Source of the DNA: Rhizobium sp. C4
Lineage (GTDB): Bacteria > Pseudomonadota > Alphaproteobacteria > Rhizobiales > Rhizobiaceae
Reading direction: 5' to 3'
Assembly (NCBI RefSeq): GCF_021026315.1
Contig: NZ_JAJNCX010000001.1
Coordinates: forward strand, 496,001 to 560,000
DNA: 64,000 nucleotides
Shown one piece after another: positions 17,624 to 25,822 of the stretch. A program made the translations under genes and the position numbers. A model generated the notes under the pieces. That model was given only the letters and a program-made list of their open reading frames with translations. It made no database searches and was not told the origin of the DNA. Within the stretch, counting starts at the first letter, position 1, and every line of letters begins with the position of its first letter.

Positions 17624-18499
17624 ATGAACCCTCTATCGACCATTCCCGCGCGTTTGATGCACATGATGCCCGGCATTGCTTCGCACTATGCCATTCATCA
17701 GGCCACACCCGGGGAGTTCCGCCGCTTCACCATCGATCAGCCCTCCGTGATCCTCGTGAAGCGCGGCCGCAAGATCGTGACGGCGGGCAGCGTGACGGTC
17801 ACGGCCTCTCCCGGCGAATGCATCTTCCTGCCGCAGGGGCTCGAATGCACGATCGTCAACGAGGTGGGTGTCGACAACGATTACCACGCGGAAGGGATCG
17901 TTCTCTCGCCCGAGCTCGTTGCCTCCTATTCGGACGAAAGAGGATCGGCGCAGGCGGCCATCAGCCCCCGGCGGCTCAAGCCGGAAGCCGGGTTTCTGGA
18001 GGCCTTCGCCCGCGGCCGCGACACACTCATGGCAAAGGACCTCCCCGAGGGCATCGCGCGGCATGTCGTCGGCGAGATCGTTCTCTGGCTCCGGCAGTCG
18101 GGCATTGATGCGGCAAGCAAACGGGGCGACCAGCTCGTCCAGCGCATCCGCAGCCTGATCGGCAGCGACCCTGCCCGCGAATGGCAGGCCGCGGACATCG
18201 CCCAGACCGTGGCGATGAGCCAGCCGTCGCTGCGCCGGAAGCTTGCCGTCTCCGGAACCACGCTCACCGATCTCGTTTCAGACGTGCGCATGCAGATCGC
18301 ACTCGCCCTGCTACAGGCCAGCGAAATGCCGGTCACCAGCATTGCCTTCGAAGTCGGATACAAGTCGCCCTCAAAGTTCGCGGCCCGGTTTCGGGCGCGC
18401 TTCGGGCTTGCGCCAACCGCGATCAGGGTTCCGAGCCCGCAAACAGAGCGGATCGGGCTTGAAACCGATCGCCCCGGAGCGGCGCAGGCGGCGGAGTGA
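17624..18499 (+). CDS. AraC-family transcriptional regulator
   Basis: The 291-residue protein has an N-terminal cupin-like sensing half (residues about 15-150, with VKRGRKIVTAGSVTVTASPGECIFLPQG) and a C-terminal two-helix-turn-helix AraC domain. The domain carries WQAADIAQTVAMSQPSLRRKLAVSGTTLTDLVSDVRMQIALALLQ and then VTSIAFEVGYKSPSKFAARFRARFGLAP. The second stretch matches the family signature near the end of the second HTH. The effector is unknown. The next gene, a YbhB/YbcL protein, starts 40 bases later in the same direction and could be its target or operon partner. Confidence 0.9.
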   Translation: MNPLSTIPARLMHMMPGIASHYAIHQATPGEFRRFTIDQPSVILVKRGRKIVTAGSVTVTASPGECIFLPQGLECTIVNEVGVDNDYHAEGIVLSPELVASYSDERGSAQAAISPRRLKPEAGFLEAFARGRDTLMAKDLPEGIARHVVGEIVLWLRQSGIDAASKRGDQLVQRIRSLIGSDPAREWQAADIAQTVAMSQPSLRRKLAVSGTTLTDLVSDVRMQIALALLQASEMPVTSIAFEVGYKSPSKFAARFRARFGLAPTAIRVPSPQTERIGLETDRPGAAQAAE

Positions 18500-18538
18500 C
18501 TGTAGTCTCCCGATTGCATCAGCATGAAGGAGATCAAC

Positions 18539-19081
18539 ATGCGCAAAGCGGTTCTGGGCCTCGTCGCCCTCGTCATTTCGTCGTCCACGGCGCTCGCTGC
18601 CGATTTCAAACTGACCAGCCCGACCCTGAAGGAAGGCGGCACGCTGCCGCTGGAGCAGGTCGGCAATTCGTTCGGCTGCAAGGGCGGCAACGTGTCTCCG
18701 GCACTCTCCTGGAGCGGCGCGCCGGAAGGAACGAAAAGCTTCGTCCTCAGCCTCTATGACCCCGACGCTCCGACAGGTTCCGGGTTCTGGCATTGGGTGA
18801 TGTTCAACATTCCGGCCAAGACAAGCGAACTTGCCGCCGGCATCACGGCAGACAAGGGCGCACCGGAAGGCGCGATCCAGAGCCATGCGGATTCCGGCTA
18901 TTCGGGCTTTACCGGCGCCTGCCCGCCGCCGGGTGCACCGCACCGCTACGTCTTCACGCTGACGGCGCTGAAGGTGGACAAGCTGCCGCTGACGGCAGAG
19001 ACCAGCGGCGCGCTGATCGGCTTCATGACGAATGCCAACGCGCTCGGCAGCGCCAAGCTGACCGTGACCTACGGCCAGTAA
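18539..19081 (+). CDS. YbhB/YbcL family (PEBP, Raf kinase inhibitor-like) secreted protein
   Basis: The 180-residue precursor has a signal peptide (MRKAVLGLVALVISSSTALA), so it is periplasmic. The mature domain has the phosphatidylethanolamine-binding fold signatures: FGCKGGNVSPALSWSGAPEGTKSFVLSLYDPDAPTGSGFWHWVMFNIP (conserved DPDAP and HW pairs), GYSGFTGACPPPGAPHRYVFTLTAL (the GPCPP-H-R-Y-F block) and a C-terminal AKLTVTYGQ. The biochemical role in bacteria is not established. The ATG at 18539 is chosen over 18524 because AAGGAG at 18526-18531 is correctly spaced from it. Confidence 0.9.
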   Translation: MRKAVLGLVALVISSSTALAADFKLTSPTLKEGGTLPLEQVGNSFGCKGGNVSPALSWSGAPEGTKSFVLSLYDPDAPTGSGFWHWVMFNIPAKTSELAAGITADKGAPEGAIQSHADSGYSGFTGACPPPGAPHRYVFTLTALKVDKLPLTAETSGALIGFMTNANALGSAKLTVTYGQ

Positions 19082-19106
19082 GCAAATCCTCGGCTTCCGC
19101 CGCTGC

Positions 19107-19799
19107 TCAGGCAGCGGCGGGCACCTGCCTGCCAATGCCACCATGGAGATCGAGGCAACGCTCGAACCAGGCGCGCACCGGATCATCGCTCTTCAGGATG
19201 TCGACCGACGCGGTGACCCGCGCCCACTGGAACGCACCGAAGAGGATATAGTCGGCAAAGAGCGGCCCGTCGCCGCCAAGCCACGACTGGAACTTCAGCG
19301 TGTGGCGGATGGGTTCGAGCTTGCGCGGAAACTCGCCGACCTCGCTGAAGCGGTTGGAGGCGAGTTCTTCAAGCGTCTGGCTAAGCCGCGCCTCGCGGCT
19401 CTTGCGGAAATAGACACGATCGGTTGGCGCGAGCAGATTGTGGATGTCGGCAACCGCGATCTTGGTGATGGCGGGATGGAGCACTGTCTGGCTGAAGCCC
19501 TCGACAAAGCGCGCCATGGCGCGACCGCCCTCGCCTCCGAACAGGCTCGGCAGGTCCGGATAGGCATCTTCCAGATAAAGCGCGATGTCGAAGCTTTCGC
19601 GGATGAGCCTGTCGCCGTCCCTCAGGATCGGCACCGTCGGCGAAAAGCCGTCTTCCAGCTTCGGGATTTCCGTGAACGCCACCGGGCGGAACTCGTAATC
19701 GAGGCCCTTGTGGCGCAGCGCCATGATCACCTTCCAGACATGAGGGGAGAAATGAATGGACGGGTCTTCACCGCAAAGGCCGTAAAGGATCAGGGGCAT
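19107..19799 (-). CDS. Glutathione S-transferase family protein
   Basis: The 230-residue protein has a thioredoxin-like N-terminal domain (MPLILYGLCGEDPSIHFSPHVWKVIMALRHKGLDYEFRPV, then SPTVPILRDGDRLIRESFDIALYLEDAYP) and an all-helical C-terminal domain. The ESFDIALYLE segment holds the glutathione gamma-Glu-binding Ser. The overall pattern resembles GSTs near the LigE/beta-etherase group, but this is a weak hint and the substrate is unknown. It is divergent from the DinB-family gene. Confidence 0.85.
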   Translation of the reverse strand: MPLILYGLCGEDPSIHFSPHVWKVIMALRHKGLDYEFRPVAFTEIPKLEDGFSPTVPILRDGDRLIRESFDIALYLEDAYPDLPSLFGGEGGRAMARFVEGFSQTVLHPAITKIAVADIHNLLAPTDRVYFRKSREARLSQTLEELASNRFSEVGEFPRKLEPIRHTLKFQSWLGGDGPLFADYILFGAFQWARVTASVDILKSDDPVRAWFERCLDLHGGIGRQVPAAA

Positions 19800-19935
19800 G
19801 TTTCACTCCAAGGGGATATTCTTTTGAGATCAGGATAAAATGCGATGATGGTCCAATCATCAATTGTCATGATGCAGGGGGTGAAAGCGGCACCACTTCG
19901 GACTACGATCCATCTACACATCGGGAGGAATGAGA

Positions 19936-20448
19936 ATGCTTCAACATTTCAATATGTTCGCATATTACAACCGATGGGCCAACGCGCTTCTCTATGCAGA
20001 GGCTGCAAAGCTGACCCGCGAAGAATTCAACCAGCCGACGGGCGCCTTCTTCGGGTCGCTTGCGGCGACGCTGAACCACCTGCTGGTCGCTGATCGCATC
20101 TGGCTGAACCGCTTTACCGGCAGCGGCCCGATGCCAAGCCGGCTGAATGAAATACTGTTTGCCGAGTTCGAGCCGCTGCATGCGGCGCGGCAGGTCGAGG
20201 ATGAGCGGATCATCGACTGGGTCGATCACTTGAGCGATGCGGCGATTGGCGAAAACTTCACCTATACGCCCATGACCTCGCCGCAGCCGGTCACACAGAG
20301 GCTCGGCCCGGCGCTTGTCCATATCTTCAACCATCAGACCCACCATCGCGGACAGGCGCATGCGATCCTGACGACGCTCGGCGGGCCATCGATCTGCCTC
20401 GACCTCATCGCTTATCAACGGACAGAGGAATGCAGAGCCTTTATCTGA
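19936..20448 (+). CDS. DinB family protein (putative metal-dependent thiol S-transferase)
   Basis: The 170-residue protein is a four-helix bundle of the DinB/YfiT superfamily. Metal-binding His positions are visible: His47 in ATLNHLLVADRIWL and the pair in IFNHQTHHRGQAHAIL near residue 138. Family members are often thiol-transferases using bacillithiol, mycothiol or glutathione; the present substrate is unknown. The ATG at 19936 was taken because GGAGGA at 19922-19927 is 8 bases before it; the ATG at 19930 is too close to that site. A GC hairpin follows the stop. Confidence 0.85.
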   Translation: MLQHFNMFAYYNRWANALLYAEAAKLTREEFNQPTGAFFGSLAATLNHLLVADRIWLNRFTGSGPMPSRLNEILFAEFEPLHAARQVEDERIIDWVDHLSDAAIGENFTYTPMTSPQPVTQRLGPALVHIFNHQTHHRGQAHAILTTLGGPSICLDLIAYQRTEECRAFI

Positions 20449-20454
20449 CGCAAT

Positions 20455-20481
20455 CGGGCGCAACGAAGACCGTTGCGCCCG
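20455..20481 (+). terminator. Hairpin after the DinB-family gene
   Basis: An 11-bp perfect stem (CGGGCGCAACG / CGTTGCGCCCG) with loop AAGAC begins 7 bases after the stop codon. It lacks a clear T tract on either strand, so it may be a weak terminator or an mRNA-stabilising hairpin. Confidence 0.55.
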
Positions 20482-20567
20482 ACCTCATGCAAGGCAGATA
20501 TCCCGATTGCTGAATGCGGTCAGGATATCTCCGGGAATGACGCCTGAAGCCGCAAGGCTCCGCGGCA

Positions 20568-21230
20568 TCAATGTTCCATCATCTCGTGCAGGACATCCTC
20601 GCGGCTCAGGTCGGCGGGATAATAGGTCGGCCAATTGTTCAGCTCGGCAAGCGTGGCGGCGCGATCATTACCCCAGAAAACATGATAGTGGCCCGACTTT
20701 TCCGGCGCGATGCGGTGATCGCTGAACTGGATATATTGCGGCATGGAGGCATCGCCCGACGTCTTCTTGAAGATGTAGCGAACACCGCGATTGCCCTTCT
20801 TATAGGCCAGCGTCTCGCGGCCATCATCGGCATAGGTGGCCTCTGTCGGCTTGCCAGCGCGATAGAACGTCACCTTGTCGCCGGCAATCACGATGCGGTC
20901 CACATCGGTTGCGTAGCCCTTGGTGTAATATTCGCGATACTGATCGACCGTCATGTCACCGGACTTGGCCTTGTGCTCCAGGAACTTGTCGAGCGTGCCA
21001 TCCTTCAGCAACGGGTAAAGAGACTGCCAATCCCCCTGCCAATCGGCCAGCGTGCGATCCTTGATATCAGCGTCCTCAAAATAGCCCTTGTAGACCTGGT
21101 CCGAGCCGTGGTCGTGGGTATGGGCCTTTTCAGCCGCATTTACAGCGCCGACCGCCATGAATTGCGGAGCGCAAAGCACGCCTGCGGCCAAAGCTGCCAT
21201 GCCCACAAATTTTATAAGCCTCGATGCCAT
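20568..21230 (-). CDS. zinT: Periplasmic zinc-binding protein ZinT
   Basis: ZinT (YodA) binds zinc in the periplasm and helps deliver it to the ZnuABC importer during zinc shortage. The 220-residue precursor has a signal peptide (ending GAVNAA) and a His-rich start (EKAHTHDHGSD). The lipocalin-like ZinT domain follows: VYKGYFEDADIKDRTLADWQGDWQSLYPLL, YRAGKPTEATY, and SGHYHVFWGN, whose histidines bind metal. It ends LHEMMEH. No znuABC is nearby. A Zur-type palindrome 23-60 bases upstream of the ATG fits zinc-repressed expression. Confidence 0.95.
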   Translation of the reverse strand: MASRLIKFVGMAALAAGVLCAPQFMAVGAVNAAEKAHTHDHGSDQVYKGYFEDADIKDRTLADWQGDWQSLYPLLKDGTLDKFLEHKAKSGDMTVDQYREYYTKGYATDVDRIVIAGDKVTFYRAGKPTEATYADDGRETLAYKKGNRGVRYIFKKTSGDASMPQYIQFSDHRIAPEKSGHYHVFWGNDRAATLAELNNWPTYYPADLSREDVLHEMMEH

Positions 21231-21252
21231 TGTTCTGGACCTCCTTGTGTTG

Positions 21253-21290
21253 CCAACGGCATGTAATGTTATAAAATTACATGCCGTTGG
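21253..21290. promoter_or_regulatory. 38-bp near-perfect palindrome, Zur-box-like, upstream of zinT
   Basis: Arms 21253-21267 (CCAACGGCATGTAAT) and 21276-21290 (ATTACATGCCGTTGG) are exact reverse complements, and the 8-base centre GTTATAAA is also symmetric except for one pair. The core TAATGTTATAAAATTA resembles the GTTATA..ATAAC Zur boxes described in alphaproteobacteria. It lies just upstream of zinT, where a repressor would block transcription when zinc is plentiful. The GC-rich outer arms go beyond a usual Zur site. Confidence 0.75.
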
Positions 21291-21408
21291 CGCATGTATC
21301 GGCTCATGCGGGGTGCGTCAAGCGACCGCGCAGGTTATTCCGTACATTCACTGCGATACGGCAAGGTTTTCCAAAGTCATCTGATCAGAAACAAACAGGT
21401 GCGACACG

Positions 21409-23211
21409 TTATAGTGCGCCGAAGTCTTCACTGGCAAAATCCAGGCATGTCGTATCCAGCGATGCGACAAGCGCCAGTTCGGCATGGACCTTCGGCAATT
21501 CATAGCGGAAGAAGTAACGGCAGGCGCCGAGCTTGCCGCGATAGAAGATCGTCTCGGTGCCCTCGTCTTTTTCACCCTCCAAGGCCTTTTCAGCAATCAA
21601 TGCCTGTTTCAGCCAGAGCCAGGCGATGACCACATGGCCGAAGGAATTGAGAAAGAGCGTCGCGTTGGCAAGCGCCCGGTTGGCATCGCCACCTGCCGCA
21701 ACGGCCTCCAGCGCTGCGCCGAGCGCGCCGATGGCATCGTTCAGCGCCTTGGCCTCTTGCGCCAGACCGGTTGAGGCAGCAGCGCTTGTGGTCACCGTGA
21801 CTTCGCCCAACAGGATTTTCAGCGCCGCGCCGTCCTTCATCCGCACCTTGCGGCCGAGCAGGTCGAGCGCCTGAATGCCATAGGTGCCTTCATGAATGTG
21901 GTTCAGGCGGTTGTCGCGATAGTAGCGCTCGACCGGGAAATCGCGCGTGTAGCCATAGCCACCAAGGATCTGGATCGCCCATTTATTGGCCTCCAGGCAG
22001 TGCTCGGAGGGCCAGCTTTTGGCGACGGGGGTGAGGATTTCGAGGAGCAGGTGGAGGTCTGCCCGCTTCCCGGCATCGGGCTCGACCTTTTCTAGGTCGG
22101 TCAGATGCGCGCAATAGGCAGTCAGCGCCATCGCACCTTCGACAGCGGCCTTCTGGGCCAGCAGCATGCGGCGGATATCGGCATGTTCGATGATCGGCAC
22201 CTGCGGCGAGGCCGGGTTCTTGTCCTGCGGATGGCGGCCCTGAAGGCGCTCGCGGGCATAGTTGAGCGAGAAAAGATAGCCGCCCAACCCTGCCATGACC
22301 GCCGTGTGGCCGACGCCGAGGCGGGCCTCGTTCATCATGTGGAACATGCAAGCCAACCCCTGCCCTTCCGCGCCCACCAGCGTGCCGATCGTGTCGCCGC
22401 CATCGGAGAAGTTCAGCAGGCAATTGGTCGTGCCGCGCTGACCCATCTTGTGGTTCAAGCCGCCGAGCCCGATGTGGTTGGAGGTGCCGAGGCTGCCATC
22501 TTCATTCACGCGGGTCTTCGGTACGAGGAAGAGCGAGATGCCCTTCACGCCCGCCGGGCCGCCGGGGATCTTGGCCAGAACCATGTGGACGATATTTTCG
22601 GCCAGTTCATGGTCGCCGCCGGAGATCCACATCTTGGAACCGGAGAGACGATAGGTGCCATCCCCCAGCGGTTCAGCCTTGCAGGTGATGTCGGAAAGCG
22701 AGGAGCCAGCCTGCGGTTCGGAAAGGCACATCGTGCCGAACCAGCGGCCTTCGAGCATGGGCGGCAGATAGAGAGCGATCTGCGCCTCAGACCCGAAGGC
22801 GCGCAGCATGTTGGCATTGCCGATGGTGAGAAAGGCATAGTTGGCGATCGGCTGGTTGGCGACCTGAAAGATGCCGGCGGCGAGAAGATGCACCGACATG
22901 GGCAATTGCAGCCCGCCATCCTCCTCATCGAAGACAGTGGCGAAGAAGCCGGCCTCCGCAAAGGCCTGCAGAGCCTCCCTGACGCCGGGGATGATCTCCA
23001 CCTTGCCGTTGACCACCTTCGGCTCATTGGCATCGAGCTTGGCTGCAATGGGCTGGAAATGCTTCTCGGCAATCGCCTCGGCGCTATCGAGCATCGCGGT
23101 CACGCCGGCGCGGTCATGCGCGGCATAGCGCTCCGTCGAGAAAAGCGTTTCGACCTCCAGAAACTCATAGAGCAGGAAATCGATATGGCGGCGATCGACG
23201 ATCAGGGACAT
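21409..23211 (-). CDS. Acyl-CoA dehydrogenase (FAD-dependent, C-terminal-extended type)
   Basis: The 600-residue enzyme oxidises an acyl-CoA to a 2-enoyl-CoA. Family segments in order: the N-terminal helical domain, then FGTMCLSEPQAGSSLSDITCKAEPLGDGTYRLSGSKMWISGGDHEL (FAD/substrate beta-domain), GLNHKMGQRGTTNCLLNFSD, GQGLACMFHMMNEARLGVG, and the C-terminal helices with ILGGYGYTRDFPVERYYRDNRLNHIHEGTYGIQALDLLGRK. A roughly 120-residue C-terminal extension matches the long DmdC/FadE-like group. Substrate chain is unknown. GGAGGAG favours the second ATG (23211) over 23217. A palindrome sits just upstream of the start. Confidence 0.92.
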   Translation of the reverse strand: MSLIVDRRHIDFLLYEFLEVETLFSTERYAAHDRAGVTAMLDSAEAIAEKHFQPIAAKLDANEPKVVNGKVEIIPGVREALQAFAEAGFFATVFDEEDGGLQLPMSVHLLAAGIFQVANQPIANYAFLTIGNANMLRAFGSEAQIALYLPPMLEGRWFGTMCLSEPQAGSSLSDITCKAEPLGDGTYRLSGSKMWISGGDHELAENIVHMVLAKIPGGPAGVKGISLFLVPKTRVNEDGSLGTSNHIGLGGLNHKMGQRGTTNCLLNFSDGGDTIGTLVGAEGQGLACMFHMMNEARLGVGHTAVMAGLGGYLFSLNYARERLQGRHPQDKNPASPQVPIIEHADIRRMLLAQKAAVEGAMALTAYCAHLTDLEKVEPDAGKRADLHLLLEILTPVAKSWPSEHCLEANKWAIQILGGYGYTRDFPVERYYRDNRLNHIHEGTYGIQALDLLGRKVRMKDGAALKILLGEVTVTTSAAASTGLAQEAKALNDAIGALGAALEAVAAGGDANRALANATLFLNSFGHVVIAWLWLKQALIAEKALEGEKDEGTETIFYRGKLGACRYFFRYELPKVHAELALVASLDTTCLDFASEDFGAL

Positions 23212-23226
23212 GGGCATCTCCTCCAG

Positions 23227-23246
23227 AACATACTACCCGGTATGTT
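23227..23246. promoter_or_regulatory. TetR-type operator-like palindrome before the acyl-CoA dehydrogenase
   Basis: AACATAC (23227-23233) and GTATGTT (23240-23246) are exact inverted repeats around the 6-base TACCCG, starting 16 bases upstream of the chosen ATG. ACATAC-n6-GTATGT half-sites are the kind bound by TetR-family regulators of fatty-acid genes. No such regulator is encoded in the window, so control in trans is inferred. Confidence 0.55.
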
Positions 23247-23299
23247 GCGGTCAACATGCACCGGAATGCGCGATTGTTCAAGAGTGGACGGGTTGCCGA

Positions 23300-23944
23300 T
23301 CAAGCCTTGCGGGCGTTCATGAGACCGGGGGCGGCATGCATGATCGCGTGAACGGCAAAGCCGATGAACATGATGCCGCTCAGCCGAGTCACCCAGAGTT
23401 CATGACGCCGATAGAGCCTGCGGATGGCGGACATGCCGACAATGCCGATCAGGATCACATAGGCAAAGAGACCGCCGACAAAGGTTGCCGCGACCAGCGC
23501 CGGCAGCATGGCGAAGGTGAGCAGGCCGGCCTTGGCGGAGAGCAGCGCGGTGAGCGTCGCGACCGCCACGGGATAGGATTTCGGATTGGTGAGACCGAAG
23601 GTCAGGCCGTGCAGCATGGGCCGGCGAATGCGCGCGGCGCTCATGTCTTCCTGCGAGCGGCGCTTGACCGTGACGGCCCGCCAGCCGAGCCAGAAGAGAT
23701 AGGCTCCGCTGATCAGACCCAGGATATCGAAGACGGTCGAGCCGATGACCGTTGCGCCGACAATGGAGACCAGCGCCAGCGTCGACCAGACGACATCGCC
23801 CGCAAGATGGCCTGTCAGAAACGCAGCCGCCGAGCGCCGCCCCTGATCGGCGCCGATGCCGAAGACGGCCAGCACGCCGGGACCGGGCGTGATGCCATAG
23901 ACAAAGCCTGCGATGACGGCAGCGCCGAGTGCGTATATGTCCAT
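23300..23944 (-). CDS. LysE-family amino acid exporter
   Basis: The 214-residue inner-membrane protein has the LysE/RhtB pattern: an N-terminal helix with YGITPGPGVLAVFGIGADQGRRSAAAFLTGHLAGD, which contains the conserved TPGPG, then further helices and GLTFGLTNPKSYPVAVATL (the conserved NPK segment) in the middle. About six hydrophobic segments are visible. Such proteins export amino acids or related metabolites by proton exchange; the substrate is not readable. The ATG at 23944 was chosen because the LysE N-terminus (MDIYALGAAVIAGFVYG) starts there. Confidence 0.88.
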   Translation of the reverse strand: MDIYALGAAVIAGFVYGITPGPGVLAVFGIGADQGRRSAAAFLTGHLAGDVVWSTLALVSIVGATVIGSTVFDILGLISGAYLFWLGWRAVTVKRRSQEDMSAARIRRPMLHGLTFGLTNPKSYPVAVATLTALLSAKAGLLTFAMLPALVAATFVGGLFAYVILIGIVGMSAIRRLYRRHELWVTRLSGIMFIGFAVHAIMHAAPGLMNARKA

Positions 23945-24073
23945 GGATGTCCCCGTTCGCGATCGCATGCCGACTCGCATCTACTTGCAATGTAAGTATA
24001 CGCCGTTGTTGCCGAAGCGGCAGTCCGCTTACGGAGACTGATCGTCCACATCTTGACGAATAACCTTCTAGAA

Positions 24074-24180
24074 CAATTCCAGCGAAAGTGGAAACCGGTT
24101 TCGTGTTCGGAATTGCGTGAAAACAAATAGATAGAGCGCTTCAGGTGATTCCGTTTTCTGCTGGAAACGCTATAGAACGG
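24074..24180. repeat. Intergenic repeat element, copy A
   Basis: Positions 24074-24104 share nearly every base with 27704-27734 (copy B): CAATTCC, then CGAAAGTGGAAACCGG, then TTCGT. A second shared block, GATAGAGCG, follows about 30 bases later in both. The core GAAACCGGTTTC (24091-24102) is a perfect 12-bp palindrome. The element lies in the gene-poor stretch 23945-24328 at the left edge of the low-GC insert. It resembles the short palindromic repeats scattered between rhizobial genes; I see nothing else in this stretch. Confidence 0.7.
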
Positions 24181-24328
24181 CCCCGCGTTCTCGCCCTCTG
24201 AGATTGGAGGATAGCCTTGCAAGTCGCATCAATTTTAGCGCGCGGCCTTGGATACTGTGTTGAGCTTTCGTCAAAATTCTGCGACTCTTGATCCACTTAC
24301 AAATAGACATAAGAGTAGCAGGTCTAGC

Positions 24329-25027
24329 ATGTCAGCAGGTTCCCATAAAGCCACGCAGACTTCGAGCATCATACCACTTTTCATTTTATTGATGATAAGT
24401 GCACCGCTATCCGCACTCTTCCTCTATCTAATCTCTGTTAAGCAGGCAATTTCCGGCGATTGTCCAATTGTGGTCGATCTAAATGGAAATGGCGCAATTG
24501 ATGTTACAGGCTTCACCACCGCGCGTCGGCAAGTCTACACCATATTCTCAATGCCACACTTTGTGGAGTTTGACCTCCAAGGTAATGGCAGACGAAAGAT
24601 TGACTGGGTAAAACCCAACACAGACGGATTCTTATTGGATTTGAGACGAGGGATTCCACCCAAAGAGATAGATGGCAGTTGGCTTTTCGCGAATTATGGC
24701 GGCTACGAAAATGGGTTCGAAAAGCTAAAGAGCTTTGACAAGAATCATGACGGAAACATTTCCGGCAAAGAATTGGAAAAGATTGCAATTTGGCTCGACG
24801 ATGGAGACGGCAAGTTCGATCCAAAAGAATTAAGGTCTCTGGCGAACTTCAGTATTGTTTCTATTCCAGCAAATTATTCCCCAGAAGAAAGTCCGTACGG
24901 CGGGGAGAAAATGGTGGCGTATGCCAACACGGAAAACGGCAGCCTATACATGGAAGACGCTTGGTTCTTAGGCGAGTATGAAGTTTTCCCACGCGACAAA
25001 GAAGTGTCCGCACTTTTTGGAACATAG
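24329..25027 (+). CDS. Membrane-anchored EF-hand-like calcium-binding module, stand-alone
   Basis: The 232-residue protein has a single transmembrane helix (residues about 14-37), then a soluble part with four EF-hand-like loops: 50-61 (DLNGNGAIDVTG), about 82-92 (FDLQGNGRRKI), 137-148 (DKNHDGNISGKE) and 157-168 (DDGDGKFDPKEL). The order PIVVDLNGNG - FDLQGNG - W..NTDGF - NGFEKLKSFDKNHDG - WLDDGDG..D..EL.SL - SIVSIP copies a module known from the ends of giant RTX-type exoproteins, here alone and membrane-bound. The ATG at 24329 is used; a TTG at 24248 is also in frame. It is less GC-rich than its neighbours and abuts a convergent membrane-protein gene. Function unknown. Confidence 0.75.
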   Translation: MSAGSHKATQTSSIIPLFILLMISAPLSALFLYLISVKQAISGDCPIVVDLNGNGAIDVTGFTTARRQVYTIFSMPHFVEFDLQGNGRRKIDWVKPNTDGFLLDLRRGIPPKEIDGSWLFANYGGYENGFEKLKSFDKNHDGNISGKELEKIAIWLDDGDGKFDPKELRSLANFSIVSIPANYSPEESPYGGEKMVAYANTENGSLYMEDAWFLGEYEVFPRDKEVSALFGT

Positions 25028-25636
25028 TCACTCAATGAGCTTTGTGATTCGAGACCCTACAAGACCTGCTCCAAATGCTACAACAAGAGAAGATACTCGT
25101 TGAAGAATAACGGCAGCACGTAGCGATGGACAAGGGGCGAACTCTGGGGTCGTCATGAATATAGAGTTCGCCAAAGAAAAATATAGGTATTCATATATAT
25201 TTTTCGCGATTTCTCCAGACGCCACCCCGAGAGACGCCTGCCCTTCCTTTGTTGCGGTGATACCAAAAGTGTAGAAATACATGGCAAAAACTACCACCAC
25301 CAAAAAGTACCCATAAATAAAAATAGATATATTAGCAATAATATTTCTGCTCCTCAATAACCCCAATATAGTTACAGACAAGAAAACCGCAGGCACAACC
25401 ATAAGTAAAGCATGAACAGAAACCTCCCGGAGAAAATCTGCGCTTGTTCCAACATAAGGGACATAGCACCAGTTTCTAACTCGTGCGAAATCAGAATATA
25501 AAAATGGCGTGTAAATTAGAAACGTAAGACTAACTGCTGAAATAAAAATACAATAAAAATTAAAAAAGGCTTTTTTTGACAAAAAAGAAGGCAGGAGAAT
25601 TCCGAATTTTTTGATATTTATGTATGCTTTGCTCAT
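25028..25636 (-). CDS. Multi-pass membrane protein, ion-channel-like C-terminus
   Basis: The 202-residue protein has hydrophobic segments at about 25-46, 73-95 and 98-123, then a re-entrant-like stretch and a last helix at about 174-195. The region 148-197 (YEYLYFSLANSIFMTTPEFAPCPSL...) resembles the pore loop plus second helix of two-helix K+ channels (YFS..T.TTVGYGD..P..), but the TVGYGD filter is absent. It would therefore not select potassium. The gene is strikingly AT-rich: 20 of 60 bases are G or C at 25141-25200, and 16 of 60 at 25561-25620. Its stop abuts that of the calcium-binding gene. The channel likeness is a tentative reading. Confidence 0.65.
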   Translation of the reverse strand: MSKAYINIKKFGILLPSFLSKKAFFNFYCIFISAVSLTFLIYTPFLYSDFARVRNWCYVPYVGTSADFLREVSVHALLMVVPAVFLSVTILGLLRSRNIIANISIFIYGYFLVVVVFAMYFYTFGITATKEGQASLGVASGEIAKNIYEYLYFSLANSIFMTTPEFAPCPSLRAAVILQRVSSLVVAFGAGLVGSRITKLIE

Positions 25637-25822
25637 ACTAAACCTATATCATATTTACAGAAATTTGCTTCTAGCTCGATATATCATGCATAGCGCAGAA
25701 ACAGATTCAGCCACCAATACAGAATAACGGCGACATTCACTTATACAAGTAGCGACACGAGTTTTGTAGGCGCGCCATCCCCCTTGCCATCCCCGCCAAC
25801 GTCGGCCATTAAACCCGCCATC

